DNA from: Desulfosporosinus sp. I2
GTDB lineage: Bacteria; Bacillota; Desulfitobacteriia; Desulfitobacteriales; Desulfitobacteriaceae
Direction of reading: 5' to 3'
NCBI RefSeq assembly: GCF_000960765.1
Contig: NZ_JYNH01000006.1
Span: 1-64,000, forward strand
Length of the DNA stretch: 64,000 nucleotides
Below are positions 44,486 through 53,640 of the stretch, piece after piece. The notes beneath the pieces were generated by a model. It was not told the origin of the DNA. It saw nothing but the letters and a program-made list of their open reading frames with translations, and searched no databases. Position 1 is the stretch's first letter. Each line of letters starts with the position of its first letter. A program made the position numbers and the translations under genes.

Positions 44486-46714
44486 ATGCTATTTGAACGG
44501 GAAGACTGGAAATTGTTCAGAAATATGGAGACACTGCCCCAAAAGGCAGGGGTGCCTAAAAGCAAATTATCCCTGTTGGTTTGTAAGGAACTGGTGGACA
44601 ATGCCCTAGATCTAGGCGGAGATTGTGAAATTGGTTATGGGGGGGAGTTTTTTTATGTCAAGGATCACGGCAGCGGCCTGGATCCCGAACTGTTTTCCAT
44701 CAACAGGCCCCTCAGATCCTCTAAGTATTTAAGATTGCCCACCAGAGGAGCGCTGGGGAATGGCCTGCGCGTGGTAGCCGGGGCGGTAGCAGCGTCGGGC
44801 GGCGAACTCTATGTTTCCACCCGAGGGAAAACTTATAAAATCCATTGGCAAAAGGACGGCAGGGCCCTCCCGGAATGCTTAGGCGCATATCACGAAGAGG
44901 GGACAAAAATCAGCTTGACTTTAGGCAAAATGCCCATCGATTCAAACTGGGCGCGCCTGGCGATAAACTATGCCCAAGGTGAAACCTACCGGGGAAAAAC
45001 CTCTCCCTATTGGTATACCAGCGAGAACTTTTTTGAATTGTTTCAATCCTTCAGCGGATCGGTCAGGGAACTGATCGCCCAATTTGACGGCTGTACCGGC
45101 AGAAAAGCAGGGATAATAGCCGCTAACTATTCCAAGACACCTGCCGCTGCCTTAGACTTTAGCGAAACAGAAGGGCTTTTGGGTGAGCTGAGAGCCCAAG
45201 TTAAAAATGTTAATCCGGAGCGGCTGGGGCGGATCGGCCAGCTGGTTTACTGGAAGGGCTACTGTAAATCATCCGGTGTCTTTAAGGTCAGGACGATGAA
45301 AGGGAACCAGGAGGCGGAAATACCCTTTGTCCTGGAAGTCTATGCGGCGCTCTCCGATACACCTCATCTCACGGTATTACTCAACAAATCCCCGGTGACC
45401 GGCGAGGTCAATATCTACCACAACAAAAATGAGCTGAATCTTCTCGGCTGCGGCTTAACCTGCAATGTTAAGGCCAAGCCCGCCGTTGTTTTAATCAATA
45501 TCATCACACCTTATATCCCCATTGTGACGGACGGGAAAGAGCCAGATCTCTCGGTCATCGTCGACGAGATTCGAGACGGCATTAAAAAGGCGGTGGGCAG
45601 AGCCCCAAAATCCCTGACCACCCCTGGGATTAAAACAAAATCCCAGAAAGAAGTTGTGGCGGAATGCCTGGAAAAGGCTATAGCCAAAGCCAGCGGCAAC
45701 GGGGAATACCGCTTCAGCCTGCGCCAGCTCTATTATGCCGTCCGGCCCTACGTGATCCGTGAAACGGGGAAAGAACCGGATTACACCTATTTCTGCCGGG
45801 ATCTGATCGGCAGTTATGAGGCGGAACATGGCGACATTCCGCTGATGTACCGGGATGAGCGGGGGACGCTGTACCACCCCCATTGCGGTCAGGATATTCC
45901 CATCGGCACCATCGCGGTGGAAAATTATCAGAAGCCGGCCTGGACCTTCAACAAAGTCCTGTATATTGAAAAAGAGGGCTTCTTCAATGTGCTCAAGGAT
46001 AAGAAAATCCCGGAGAAATATGATCTGGCCTTGCTCACCAGTAAAGGTTATGCCAGCCGGGCGGTGAAGGATTTGTTGGATGCCCTCGGGGAAAATTCAG
46101 AGGAAGAGATCACCTTTTTCTGCATTCATGACGCCGACGCTTATGGCACCATCATCTATGATACCCTGCAGAATGAAACCGGTGCCAGGCCCGGCAGAAA
46201 AGTGAAGATCATCAATCTGGGCTTAGACCCTGAAGAAGCCCACGCTATGGGGCTGGAGGTGGAAAAGGTGGAAAAATCCGGCCGTAAGAAGGGCGTGGCC
46301 AGCTATATTGATCCCTTGTGGGAGAGATGGCTGCAGAACTACAGAGTGGAACTGAATGCCATGAGTACTCCCCAGTTTCTGGCCTGGTTGGAGGGAAAAA
46401 TCCAACTGCACGATAAAGGCAAAGTGATACCCCCCGAAAGGATCATGCAGGAGAGCCTGGATCAAAGCCTTCAGGATAAACTGGGCCAAAGGATTGCGGC
46501 GGAACTGTTGGAACAACATCACTACGACGATCAGGTAGAGCAAGCGGTTCGGCAGGTCAAAGAGCGCTGTGGGGACAGCCAAGCCCGGTTAGCGGAGACG
46601 GTGCCGGCGGAACTGGGGCAGGAACCGGTCCGGCACTGGAAGGATGTTGTGGAAGCTGTGTCCGAGGAGATGATTAAAAATTGCTGGTTTTCAGGTCTGA
46701 CAAATCTAGATTAG
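44486..46714 (+). CDS. Single-chain topoisomerase VI-like protein (Topo VIII type)
   Basis: A 742-aa fusion of type IIB topoisomerase B-like and A-like parts. The N-terminal GHKL ATPase has KELVDNALD (residues 34-42), DHGSGL (60-65) and GALGNGLR (88-95). The C-terminal part has a winged-helix segment SLRQLYYAV with the likely catalytic tyrosine at 416 or 417, then a TOPRIM domain with YIEKEG (493-498) and the acidic DAD (549-551). Topo VIII enzymes are such B-A fusions on plasmids and integrated elements; whether this one relaxes or cuts DNA is unknown. No clear ribosome-binding site beyond GAGAAGGA about 15 bases upstream. Its G+C is higher than its neighbours, suggesting transfer. Confidence 0.8.
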   Translation: MLFEREDWKLFRNMETLPQKAGVPKSKLSLLVCKELVDNALDLGGDCEIGYGGEFFYVKDHGSGLDPELFSINRPLRSSKYLRLPTRGALGNGLRVVAGAVAASGGELYVSTRGKTYKIHWQKDGRALPECLGAYHEEGTKISLTLGKMPIDSNWARLAINYAQGETYRGKTSPYWYTSENFFELFQSFSGSVRELIAQFDGCTGRKAGIIAANYSKTPAAALDFSETEGLLGELRAQVKNVNPERLGRIGQLVYWKGYCKSSGVFKVRTMKGNQEAEIPFVLEVYAALSDTPHLTVLLNKSPVTGEVNIYHNKNELNLLGCGLTCNVKAKPAVVLINIITPYIPIVTDGKEPDLSVIVDEIRDGIKKAVGRAPKSLTTPGIKTKSQKEVVAECLEKAIAKASGNGEYRFSLRQLYYAVRPYVIRETGKEPDYTYFCRDLIGSYEAEHGDIPLMYRDERGTLYHPHCGQDIPIGTIAVENYQKPAWTFNKVLYIEKEGFFNVLKDKKIPEKYDLALLTSKGYASRAVKDLLDALGENSEEEITFFCIHDADAYGTIIYDTLQNETGARPGRKVKIINLGLDPEEAHAMGLEVEKVEKSGRKKGVASYIDPLWERWLQNYRVELNAMSTPQFLAWLEGKIQLHDKGKVIPPERIMQESLDQSLQDKLGQRIAAELLEQHHYDDQVEQAVRQVKERCGDSQARLAETVPAELGQEPVRHWKDVVEAVSEEMIKNCWFSGLTNLD

Positions 46715-46924
46715 TCCAGGACAAAACCGCCAGATTTTTAAACTGGAGGCTGTGTGCAGGTTCAAAACAGGCCGACCCGGGAGGAAAGCTGCTCCATAGC
46801 TGCTTATGACTCTGAACCTATGTCAGCAGTTGACGACTTTGAATCGTTACAGCTTCAATTACGATTCCAACGAAGCACAAAAGTTGAGACAAATTCAGAA
46901 TTCTAAGAAACAAGGTTGCGCGGC

Positions 46925-47371
46925 ATGCTAACACAGGAAGAGTTAGATGATCTGCATCCCATTATTAATGTTCAATATAACATAGTAACTAAAATGACTC
47001 AAAAAATTGAAGATATTGAAACAGCCTTTTCTACAAATAGAGATACTGCGATGGAAATGAGTATTACTCCGGCATCAATTGAAATTATTTTAAGAATGTA
47101 TATAATGATCCGTCATTTTGTAGAAAACGACGATATTGTTTTTATGGTGGGAGGTAATCCTAAATACCGTTCCATGTTATTAAGTTCTCATTCTATAGCT
47201 TGTGCGGCAAATGTTGGAAAAGTATATTTAAGGCAAGGAAACCCTCTTGCTGTTAATTATGCTGAATGGTTAGCGTTAATTAGATACCTCATTCCATCGG
47301 TTAAATATTGGTTATTTGATAGAGCAGAATTAGAACTGAAGCATCTTGAAAGTATTAATGACGATATTTAG
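46925..47371 (+). CDS. Hypothetical 148-aa helical protein
   Basis: An all-alpha-looking soluble protein, MLTQEELDDLHPIINVQYNIVTKMTQKIEDIE..., with no motif I recognise. ATG 46925 is preceded by only a weak site (AAGGTTGCGGC). It is A+T-rich, unlike the topoisomerase-like gene 210 bases upstream, so the two were probably acquired separately. The gap between them holds nothing I can name. Island accessory gene of unknown role. Confidence 0.55.
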   Translation: MLTQEELDDLHPIINVQYNIVTKMTQKIEDIETAFSTNRDTAMEMSITPASIEIILRMYIMIRHFVENDDIVFMVGGNPKYRSMLLSSHSIACAANVGKVYLRQGNPLAVNYAEWLALIRYLIPSVKYWLFDRAELELKHLESINDDI

Positions 47372-47439
47372 GATCAATTACTTGAAAACTCCGACAAACT
47401 ATTGAAAAAGTCAAAGTTTGAGAATATGGAGCCTATTAT

Positions 47440-47800
47440 ATTGGGGGAAGTAACCAGTTGTTACAGGAGTGCAAAGTCCGAGGATATGCTCGCCTCTGCC
47501 ACATGGACACGATGACAAAAACCAAAAAGCTGGAGTCCGCAGGACATTCTCGCCACAGCATAGAATGTTCTGCTGGCTAGCACCGAGCGAACGATTCCCA
47601 CCCGTCCGCGTATGAGCGACGTAGGAGGGAATTCGCGGTCCTCGGCACCGGCCGCGTATGACCAGCGTGAGCGGGAATTCGGGGACGGACGGCCAGCAGG
47701 CCGAGTCCACTGGCAGCCGCACTTTCCTGTGCGTGCGGCATGGTCCGTCCAGCGATCCAAAGAAGTCTCAAAAGGTAGTATGAGAGTACAATGACCTGCA
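47440..47800. repeat. G+C-rich structured element with a 46-bp tandem repeat
   Basis: In an A+T-rich island this 360-base stretch is G+C-rich and open in several short frames on both strands, none convincing. CCGCGTATGA occurs at 47606 and 47652, and GGGAATTCG at 47627 and 47673, both exactly 46 bases apart. Complementary CCGTCC/GGACGG blocks flank the two units, and a further hairpin GCCGCAC...GTGCGTGCGGC lies near 47717-47740. It may be a structured RNA or a mobile-element end. Confidence 0.5.
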
Positions 47801-47894
47801 CTATGCATAGGTTTTCTGAACGATTATATGTAGTATTAATAGATGTTCAGTTCTTAGAAGAGTAATGATAATAGGAATACCGAGCAGATGAATA

Positions 47895-48263
47895 ATGCCA
47901 GCCAAGTCGGATGCAGACCTTGACGCAATCCTGAGCGGTACTACCAGTATGCTAAACGGAGGGGAAGGATGCCGAAGACAAGAGTATCTAGAGCAAGGAG
48001 CCAAACTAGAAGATTTGAAAGCGGCTCTGGTAAGAATCGAACCGGCCTCTTTTTCGCGCTATCATCAATTGCTAAAACTGCTGAACAGTGGGGAATACGG
48101 TTGGAACGTTAAAACAAGCAAGGACAGGATCGTACTCTTTACTGAACGCATTGAAACGATGCGTTTCCTGGCAGCTCAATTACGCAAAGATCTAAAACTT
48201 AACGAACAAACAGTCCAAGAAATGTGCGGATTTCAAATGCCTCCGTCACTAATGAAATTCTAA
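47895..48263 (+). pseudogene. Fragment of a large superfamily 2 helicase
   Basis: The 122 codons read ...SFSRYHQLLKLLNSGEYGW, then SKDRIVLFTERIETMRFLAAQLRKDL, which is the beginning of the second RecA domain (helicase C) of large DEAD/SNF2-type helicases often found in defence islands. The P-loop, DEAH box and motif VI are all missing, and the frame runs into FQMPPSLMKF and stops, where the GIY-YIG gene begins in another frame. A deletion joint therefore lies near 48236. Confidence 0.6.
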
Positions 48264-48697
48264 GAATTTATCAAGGATACAAAAACTATAGCCTTGGTGA
48301 TTTTCTTCATCATTTGAAGGGGAATAATGATCAATTCTATAAAAAATTCTTGAATCCGTATGGAGATGAGAAGTACTGTAAATTCGAGATTATTGATGAG
48401 ACTGTATTATACCAAAAGGGTTTGTATTCCTATATTTCACAAGGGGAAGTGAAGTATATAGGAAGATGCCGGGATAGCTTTTATTCAAGAATTAATACTG
48501 GGTATGGATATATCAGCCCAAAGAATTGCTACATTGATGGACAGGCCACTAATTGCCACATAAACAGTAAAATTAATAGTGCGGGTGAAGGTCTTGAGTT
48601 ATGGATCGCATCTCTGGAGAATGAAATCGAGATCATAGAACGTGAAAGAATTCTAATCAAAAAGTATCAAACTAAGTGGAATATTGCGCTAAAGTAA
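48224..48697 (+). CDS. GIY-YIG nuclease-like protein, 5' end uncertain
   Basis: The C-terminal two thirds has GLYSYISQGEVKYIGRCRDSFYSRI, the core of a GIY-YIG nuclease fold, and a late conserved Glu-rich helix (ENEIEIIERERILIKKYQTKWN). The first tyrosine-containing strand is GLYSY rather than GIY. The open frame starts inside the helicase fragment (GTG 48224), with no proper ribosome-binding site, so the true N-terminus was probably lost in the rearrangement. It could be an intact nuclease domain expressed from a chance start, or a remnant. Confidence 0.55.
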   Translation: MRISNASVTNEILRIYQGYKNYSLGDFLHHLKGNNDQFYKKFLNPYGDEKYCKFEIIDETVLYQKGLYSYISQGEVKYIGRCRDSFYSRINTGYGYISPKNCYIDGQATNCHINSKINSAGEGLELWIASLENEIEIIERERILIKKYQTKWNIALK

Positions 48698-48775
48698 TGG
48701 GCGATTGTTAGCCTTGAAATTGATAATTTTAGCTCCCCATATTGTGACCGAGTTTGTTTGAGGTGGTGAGAGGTT

Positions 48776-49078
48776 ATGAGGGAAAATGCTTTTACTGATT
48801 GGTTGGAAATTGTTGACGGTAGGGATATAAGACAAACAAGAGATAATGTTTCAAGAGCAAAACGTGTAGAACACGCGCTTACTGAATATTTGCAAAGATC
48901 GGTGCTATTAGAAGATGAATACAATCAAGACAGATGTGCTTCAATACTTGAGAATCTATCGATAGATTCTGCTGGTATAATTCCTGTTACAATAAATCTT
49001 CCGAAAGATAAAAATGGATTATCAAGTTTAAGGACAGCAGTAAATAAGTATATAAGATTTTGTGATGAAACAAAATAA
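48776..49078 (+). CDS. Hypothetical 100-aa protein
   Basis: MRENAFTDWLEIVDGRDIRQTRDNVSRAKRVEHAL... ends in LRTAVNKYIRFCDETK. It is soluble, probably helical, and has a good site (GAGGTGGTGAGAGG before ATG). Such sequences occur as N-terminal segments of larger nuclease- or restriction-related proteins, but I cannot name the family. A perfect terminator follows 25 bases after the stop, so it is a complete short unit now. Confidence 0.6.
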   Translation: MRENAFTDWLEIVDGRDIRQTRDNVSRAKRVEHALTEYLQRSVLLEDEYNQDRCASILENLSIDSAGIIPVTINLPKDKNGLSSLRTAVNKYIRFCDETK

Positions 49079-49102
49079 TTATGTTTTAGCCGCTTTAGTT
49101 CT

Positions 49103-49125
49103 GACGCTCTAGATGAGCGTCTTTT
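49103..49125 (+). terminator. Terminator after the 100-aa gene
   Basis: GACGCTC (49103-49109) and GAGCGTC (49115-49121) around TAGAT, followed by TTTT. Confidence 0.85.
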
Positions 49126-49395
49126 GTATTCTGTTTATTTTGTAGTTTTGCCATCGTCTTCAGAGACGTTCAAATATCAAGCGGCCTGTTGCAACGGTAA
49201 CCCTTTGTCGGTCTGAACGATTTCCTGACGCTTGAATTAAGAGTCTTTTTTTATTCATATCGTATTCGGTGGAGGAATTTGGCAACTCATGAAGAATCAT
49301 TGTAGGGGTAGCGGATTATGGCACAACTGAATAGCATTATGAGGCAAATTGTATAGATATATATTAAAAAAATATTACCAAAAAGGTAAAATTAA
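49126..49395. other. Gap with no supported gene
   Basis: About 270 bases. The minus strand contains FKRQEIVQTDKGLPLQQAA then stop, which may be the tail of a lost gene, but nothing decides this. The 3' end is A+T-rich and presumably holds the promoter of the HigBA-like module. Confidence 0.3.
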
Positions 49396-49776
49396 TTGCA
49401 TTACATAAAGGGGTGGAATATAATAAACATAGAATATAGAAGTGGTAAACTTCAAAAGCAATGTTCAGATTACTGTTTAGCTAAAAAAGATTTTGGGGTT
49501 GAGGTTGCAGATAAGCTATTGAGTTTAATCAATTTCCTCGATAATGCTAAAAATCTAATGGATATTTCAGTCATGCGCATATATCATTTGCATCCGTTAG
49601 AGCGTGATAGAAAGGGTCAATTTGCTTTGGATTTAGGGCGAAGATTAGGATGGCGTTTAATTGTAATTCCATTGGATCATGAAGGTAATAGATGGAGCAC
49701 TACCGTTGATGTAAATATTATATACAAATCAACCACAGCAATTTTAGTCTGGGAGGTGACAAAACATTATGAGTAA
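49396..49776 (+). CDS. HigB/RelE-family toxin, start codon probably degraded
   Basis: The core, INIEYRSGKLQKQCSDYCLAKKDFG through HPLERDRKGQFALDLGRRLGWRLIVIPL to WEVTKHYE, matches the HigB/RelE mRNA-interferase family. By family alignment the first residue should be the codon at 49423, six bases after AAGGGGTGG (49408-49416), but that codon is ATA, not ATG. A TTG at 49396 would give an odd nine-residue extension with a weak site. The toxin may therefore be poorly translated or start from ATA. The antitoxin gene overlaps its end by eight bases. Confidence 0.75.
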   Translation: MHYIKGWNIINIEYRSGKLQKQCSDYCLAKKDFGVEVADKLLSLINFLDNAKNLMDISVMRIYHLHPLERDRKGQFALDLGRRLGWRLIVIPLDHEGNRWSTTVDVNIIYKSTTAILVWEVTKHYE

Positions 49777-50868
49777 AGCTGAATATAAAGAGCTAGTAGC
49801 TTTTCATCCAGGGTACTATCTAAAAGAGATTATTGAAGATATGGGGATTACCCAAGACGAGTTTGCTAAAAGATTGGAAACAAGCGGGAAAAATTTAAGC
49901 GATTTGTTAAATGGAAAAAGCAAATTATCGAATGAAATTGCTTTAAAGCTTTCTATCATGTTTGGCACATCGACAGATGTGTGGCTCAACTTGCAAAAAC
50001 TTATAATGAGAAAGTTATAGAGATTGAACGCAGAAAAATTGAGGATTATGAAGCGGGTTGTGCTCAATTAATAGATTACTCTTATTTTATTGATTTAGGA
50101 GTAGTACCGATAGTAAGAAAATCGGCGGATAAGGCTAAAGAGTTATTGAAATTTTTTAAGATAGCATCATTTAATGTCTTGAAGACTACCGACTTTTTAG
50201 TTAATTATAGAACGGCCGTTTCAGTCATCAATGAGAAAAATGTTATTAATTCAAATGCCTGGGTTCAAACCGCTTTAAATATTGGTCAACAGATAAACAC
50301 AGAGTCATTTGATTTAAGAAAGCTTAATAGTTATTTGCAGGAAATTAGAAAAATGACATTACAGAATCCAGCGGATTTTTTGCCAAGATTGACAGAAATA
50401 TTGGTATCTTGTGGTGTTGCATTTGTTGTTCTACCACACTTGAAGAATTCTGGTGTTAATGGGGCAGTAAAATGGATTAATAAAGAAAAGGTAATATTGG
50501 CGATCAACAATAGAAGGAAGTACGCAGATATATTTTGGTTCTCTTTGTTCCATGAAATTGGTCATGTCTTACAGAGAAAAATTACAATGCTAATAGTTGG
50601 CATAGATGTTGAAGAAATGGATGAAACAAATAAAATCTTAGAAAGAGAAGCGGATGATTTTGCCAGAAATAGTTTATTACCAATGGACCCTTATAGTGAA
50701 TTCTTAAGCGGTAAAGATTATTCAGAAGGAGCTATAAGGCGATTTGCAAATAAAATAGATATACATCCTGGTATTGTAGTAGGTCGGTTACAAATAGAAG
50801 AACACATTGGATTTGAACGTTCTAATGGGCTTAGAGAAAAATATATTATCCACAAGAAAAAAAAGTAA
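49769..50868 (+). pseudogene. HigA-type antitoxin fused to ImmA/IrrE protease, frameshifted
   Basis: The first frame (ATG 49769) gives a HigA-like XRE helix-turn-helix: HPGYYLKEIIEDMGITQDEFAKRLETSGKNLSDLLNG... up to TSTDVWLNLQKL, then TAG at about 50018. The -1 frame continues KTYNEKVIEIERRKIEDYEAG and an ImmA/IrrE-type metallopeptidase domain with FHEIGHVLQ (HEXXH). The two join if one A is restored in the run of five A at 49995-49999. Such XRE plus ImmA fusions are known HigA-like antitoxins. Read as is, the DNA-binding part is cut off from the protease part unless ribosomes slip on the A-run. GGGAGGTGA precedes the start. Confidence 0.75.
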
Positions 50869-50884
50869 AGAAAAGTGGGCTATT

Positions 50885-51025
50885 ATGAAAAAGAAATCAA
50901 AGCTAGTCAGTAAGCCTAGAACAAGATCTCTCTTCAATACTGGCACACGCCCCCATAAATCAAATAAAGACTACACCCGAAAAATTAAATATAAGCAAAC
51001 GACCTCTGAAGATGGAGAGCAATAA
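50885..51025 (+). CDS. Small basic protein, 46 aa
   Basis: MKKKSKLVSKPRTRSLFNTGTRPHKSNKDYTRKIKYKQ... is strongly basic with a short acidic end. It lies 17 bases after the ImmA-like frame. The ribosome-binding site is weak (AAAGTGGGC). It could be a nucleic-acid-binding mini-protein of the same module, or a chance ORF. I do not recognise it. Confidence 0.4.
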   Translation: MKKKSKLVSKPRTRSLFNTGTRPHKSNKDYTRKIKYKQTTSEDGEQ

Positions 51026-51368
51026 ATAGAACCCCTGGTTATCAAGTTGTCCTGCCAGTTATGCTAGGTTTTGTGCGTTGGAAGTTTTGAAATAGTTCCA
51101 CTACAAGGCTTTTCTTGCATTTTGATTCCGAAGCGTCTGAGGAGCGGAGCTAGGTCAAACTGAGGCGCTGAGCACTGTCCCTGATGCTCAACAGCATATC
51201 AATTAAATATTGGCAACCACGTTCCCCTATACTATGAAGTGTAGGGGAATTCTTTGGACATATTTCAGTCTTTCGCCATGTTTCGCCGTCAATTTGGATT
51301 ATAGTTGTCTACAAGGACAATAGCACCGATAATCGACACCGCTGAATTCATAAGTAATAAACAACGAT
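51026..51368. other. Gap containing one strong hairpin
   Basis: About 340 bases without a supported gene. TTCCCCTATACT (51222-51233) pairs with AGTGTAGGGGAA (51238-51249) with one G-U pair, followed by TTC and a short T-run, so it may be a weak terminator. Confidence 0.5.
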
Positions 51369-52235
51369 TTGTCTTCGCCTCTTGGTATAGTGGTGATGAG
51401 GGAGGGGTTGGGTTATGCGACCCAGATATCTAACCGTCCTTATGAAGGCATTGCCTTTCAGTTTTCCCACCATGTAGTGCATAAAGACGGGCGGATTGAA
51501 CATCGCGGACAATACCTTAACACGGCACCAGGGGTATTCCCCAACTATGATTTTCTCAGAAGTCTGAAAAACGAATTAGACCAGGATCAAGGGAGCATTT
51601 TCCGGTATGCTGCGCATGAAAACACATACTTAAATATGATTTATCGGCAATTGAGGGAAGACCAAGAGGATATACCCGATCGGGAGGAACTCTGTAGCTT
51701 CATTCGTACCATTACAACTCCAGTAAAAAAGAGCAAAGAGTGGGTGGCAGGGCCCCGTAATATGATCGATATGTGCGAACTTGTCAAACGTTATTATTAT
51801 GATCCCGCCACGAAGGGCTCGAATTCCATTAAGCAGGTTTTGCCAGCGATTTTGAATAGTTCACGATTCCTACAAGAAAAATACGCCAACCCTATTTATG
51901 GCGCCGATAGCGGTATCCCTAGTTTGAATTATCGAAACTGGAAATGGATTGAGTACGTCGAAGACAGGGTACTAGATCCCTATAAATTATTGCCTAATAT
52001 GTTTCAGGATATCTCGGAAAAGGACTTCGCAGTGTTGAGCGATAGTGATGAGTTGCGTGATGGGGGAGCGGCATTAACAGCTTATGCTCGAATGCAATTC
52101 GAAGAGATGTCGGAATATGAACGTACGGAGATTGAGAAAGCATTGTTGAAGTATTGTGAGCTGGATACCTTAGCAATGGTTATGATTTATGAGGGGTGGA
52201 AGAATTTAGTTTACCCGAAATATGAAAAGGTTTGA
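51369..52235 (+). pseudogene. DUF2779 protein, 5'-truncated
   Basis: The 288-codon frame matches the middle and end of DUF2779 proteins: RPYEGIAFQFSHHVVHKDGRIEHRGQYL, then SIKQVLPAIL, and a closing YCELDTLAMVMIYEGW, an exonuclease-like (DEDD-type) segment. The family normally has several hundred more residues in front, including a Cys-rich PD-(D/E)XK-like part and the first acidic motif (FIDFE). That part is absent, and no good ribosome-binding site precedes the first possible starts. I read it as a remnant of a defence- or repair-linked gene. Confidence 0.7.
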
Positions 52236-52355
52236 AACAAATTAATCAGATTGCCCCCCGAAAATTATCATCACAATAGCGGATGATTTGCTGATTACAT
52301 ATCAAAAGGGCGAGGAGTTGTGGGAGCGTTATCCAGGATATTAGGAGGTGTGAGG

Positions 52356-52430
52356 GTGACCATTACTTATAAAAAGTGCCCAAAATGCGGGTCGAAGAAT
52401 TCATTGCTTACAACAACCGTAGCTAAGTAA
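52356..52430 (+). pseudogene. Truncated zinc-ribbon mini-ORF
   Basis: GTG 52356 with AGGAGGTG ahead reads MTITYKKCPKCGSKNSLLTT and stops after 24 residues. CPKCGSKN is one half of a zinc ribbon; the second Cys pair is missing. Just before it, the frame ending ADDLLITYQKGEELWERYPGY looks like the tail of another lost gene. Confidence 0.4.
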
Positions 52431-52537
52431 TAAATATGTTGTTTGTAAAAAAATGTTATTAATTTGAATATTATTGTTTAGCTCATAAGATCAATAAGGT
52501 ATACTATAAGAAAAGCACTAAAAAGGGGGTTCTTGAA

Positions 52538-53167
52538 GTGCAGAAACTTTACACTATTGGCCATTCAGTTCATTCTGTTGAACGATTTGTAGACATGCTT
52601 AATAAGTACGATATAAATTGTCTAATAGATGTTAGAAGTACACCTTACTCAAGATTTGCACCCCAATATAATATTTCTGAGATTAAAAAGATCTTACAAA
52701 ATAATCAGAAACAGTATATTTTTATGGGAGAGGAATTTGGAGCAAGGCGTTCTGATACAGCCTTATACGATTCGAGTGGCGTTCTTGACTTTAACAAAGT
52801 AATCAAGAGTAGTCTATTTCAATCTGGTTTTAACAGAGTAAAAACTGGTTTGGATAAAGGATTTAACATAGCTTTTATGTGTACAGAAAAGGATCCAATT
52901 GATTGTCATAGAAGTATTTTAGTCGGTAGAGCTTTCAATGATGAGAAGTTTGACGTTTCTAATATACTTGAAGATGGAAGTGCTGAGACACAGGAGGAAC
53001 TTATCGAAAGACTATTAAATCACTACTTTCCAAACAGAAATCAAGCTAATATCTTTGATTTTTTAGAAGGCGAAAAAAAGAGGGAAGATCTAGTTCACGA
53101 GGCCTATATCCTGAGAAATAAAGATATAGCGTATAAATTAGAAGAAAAAGAGGTTGGAATAATTTGA
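52538..53167 (+). CDS. DUF488 domain protein, first of a tandem pair
   Basis: A 209-aa DUF488 protein. Signatures are YTIGHSVHSVERFVDML, CLIDVRSTPYSRFAPQ and FMCTEKDPIDCHRSILV, with the conserved Cys and His. An added C-terminal part ends in a coiled Glu/Lys-rich stretch. The function of the family is unknown; it often occurs in small operons within mobile or defence regions. GTG 52538 follows AAAGGGGGTTC. It overlaps the next DUF488 gene by four bases. Confidence 0.85.
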   Translation: MQKLYTIGHSVHSVERFVDMLNKYDINCLIDVRSTPYSRFAPQYNISEIKKILQNNQKQYIFMGEEFGARRSDTALYDSSGVLDFNKVIKSSLFQSGFNRVKTGLDKGFNIAFMCTEKDPIDCHRSILVGRAFNDEKFDVSNILEDGSAETQEELIERLLNHYFPNRNQANIFDFLEGEKKREDLVHEAYILRNKDIAYKLEEKEVGII

Positions 53168-53613
53168 AATTGTATACTTTGGGATTTACAAAGAAATCAG
53201 CTAAACAATTTTTTGAAGTATTAGGGAAAAGCAATATTCAAAAACTCGTTGATATTAGATTAAATAATATTTCTCAATTAGCAGGATTTACTAAGGGAGC
53301 TGATTTGAAGTATTTCCTGGAAAAGTTATGCAATATACAGTATGTGCATAATGTTAGCTTTGCTCCGACAAAAGATATTTTAGATGATTATAAAAAGAAG
53401 AAAATTTCATGGGACCAATACGAGAAGAGGTTTAATGAATTATTAGGTCAAAGGAATATCGATGGAAATTTGATTAAAGATTTCTCGATAGAATCAGAAG
53501 TAATTTGTCTATTATGTAGTGAACCAACTCCAGAGAATTGCCATAGGAGATTGGTGGCAGAGTTCATTAAGAGAGAATTCCCAGATTCAGATATAGAAAT
53601 TGTCCATTTGTAG
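53164..53613 (+). CDS. DUF488 domain protein, second of a tandem pair
   Basis: A shorter (149-aa) DUF488 protein: LYTLGFTKKSAKQFFEVL, KLVDIRLNN, and VICLLCSEPTPENCHRRLVAEF with the same Cys/His end motif as its neighbour. The start is TTG 53164, inside the previous stop region, so the pair is translationally coupled. The two are clearly different in sequence and may form a heteromer. The next gene (53641) continues the operon after 27 bases. Confidence 0.85.
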   Translation: MKLYTLGFTKKSAKQFFEVLGKSNIQKLVDIRLNNISQLAGFTKGADLKYFLEKLCNIQYVHNVSFAPTKDILDDYKKKKISWDQYEKRFNELLGQRNIDGNLIKDFSIESEVICLLCSEPTPENCHRRLVAEFIKREFPDSDIEIVHL

Positions 53614-53640
53614 GAAAGTTTCTAAGGGGAGTGGGAGAGT

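Noticed and set aside
47411-47808. Several overlapping short minus-strand ORFs in the G+C-rich element
   Set aside because: Three frames are open at once only because stop codons are rare in G+C-rich DNA; none has a ribosome-binding site or recognisable motif.
49413-49439. GTG 49413 as the HigB-type toxin start
   Set aside because: It is in the wrong frame and meets a stop after eight codons.
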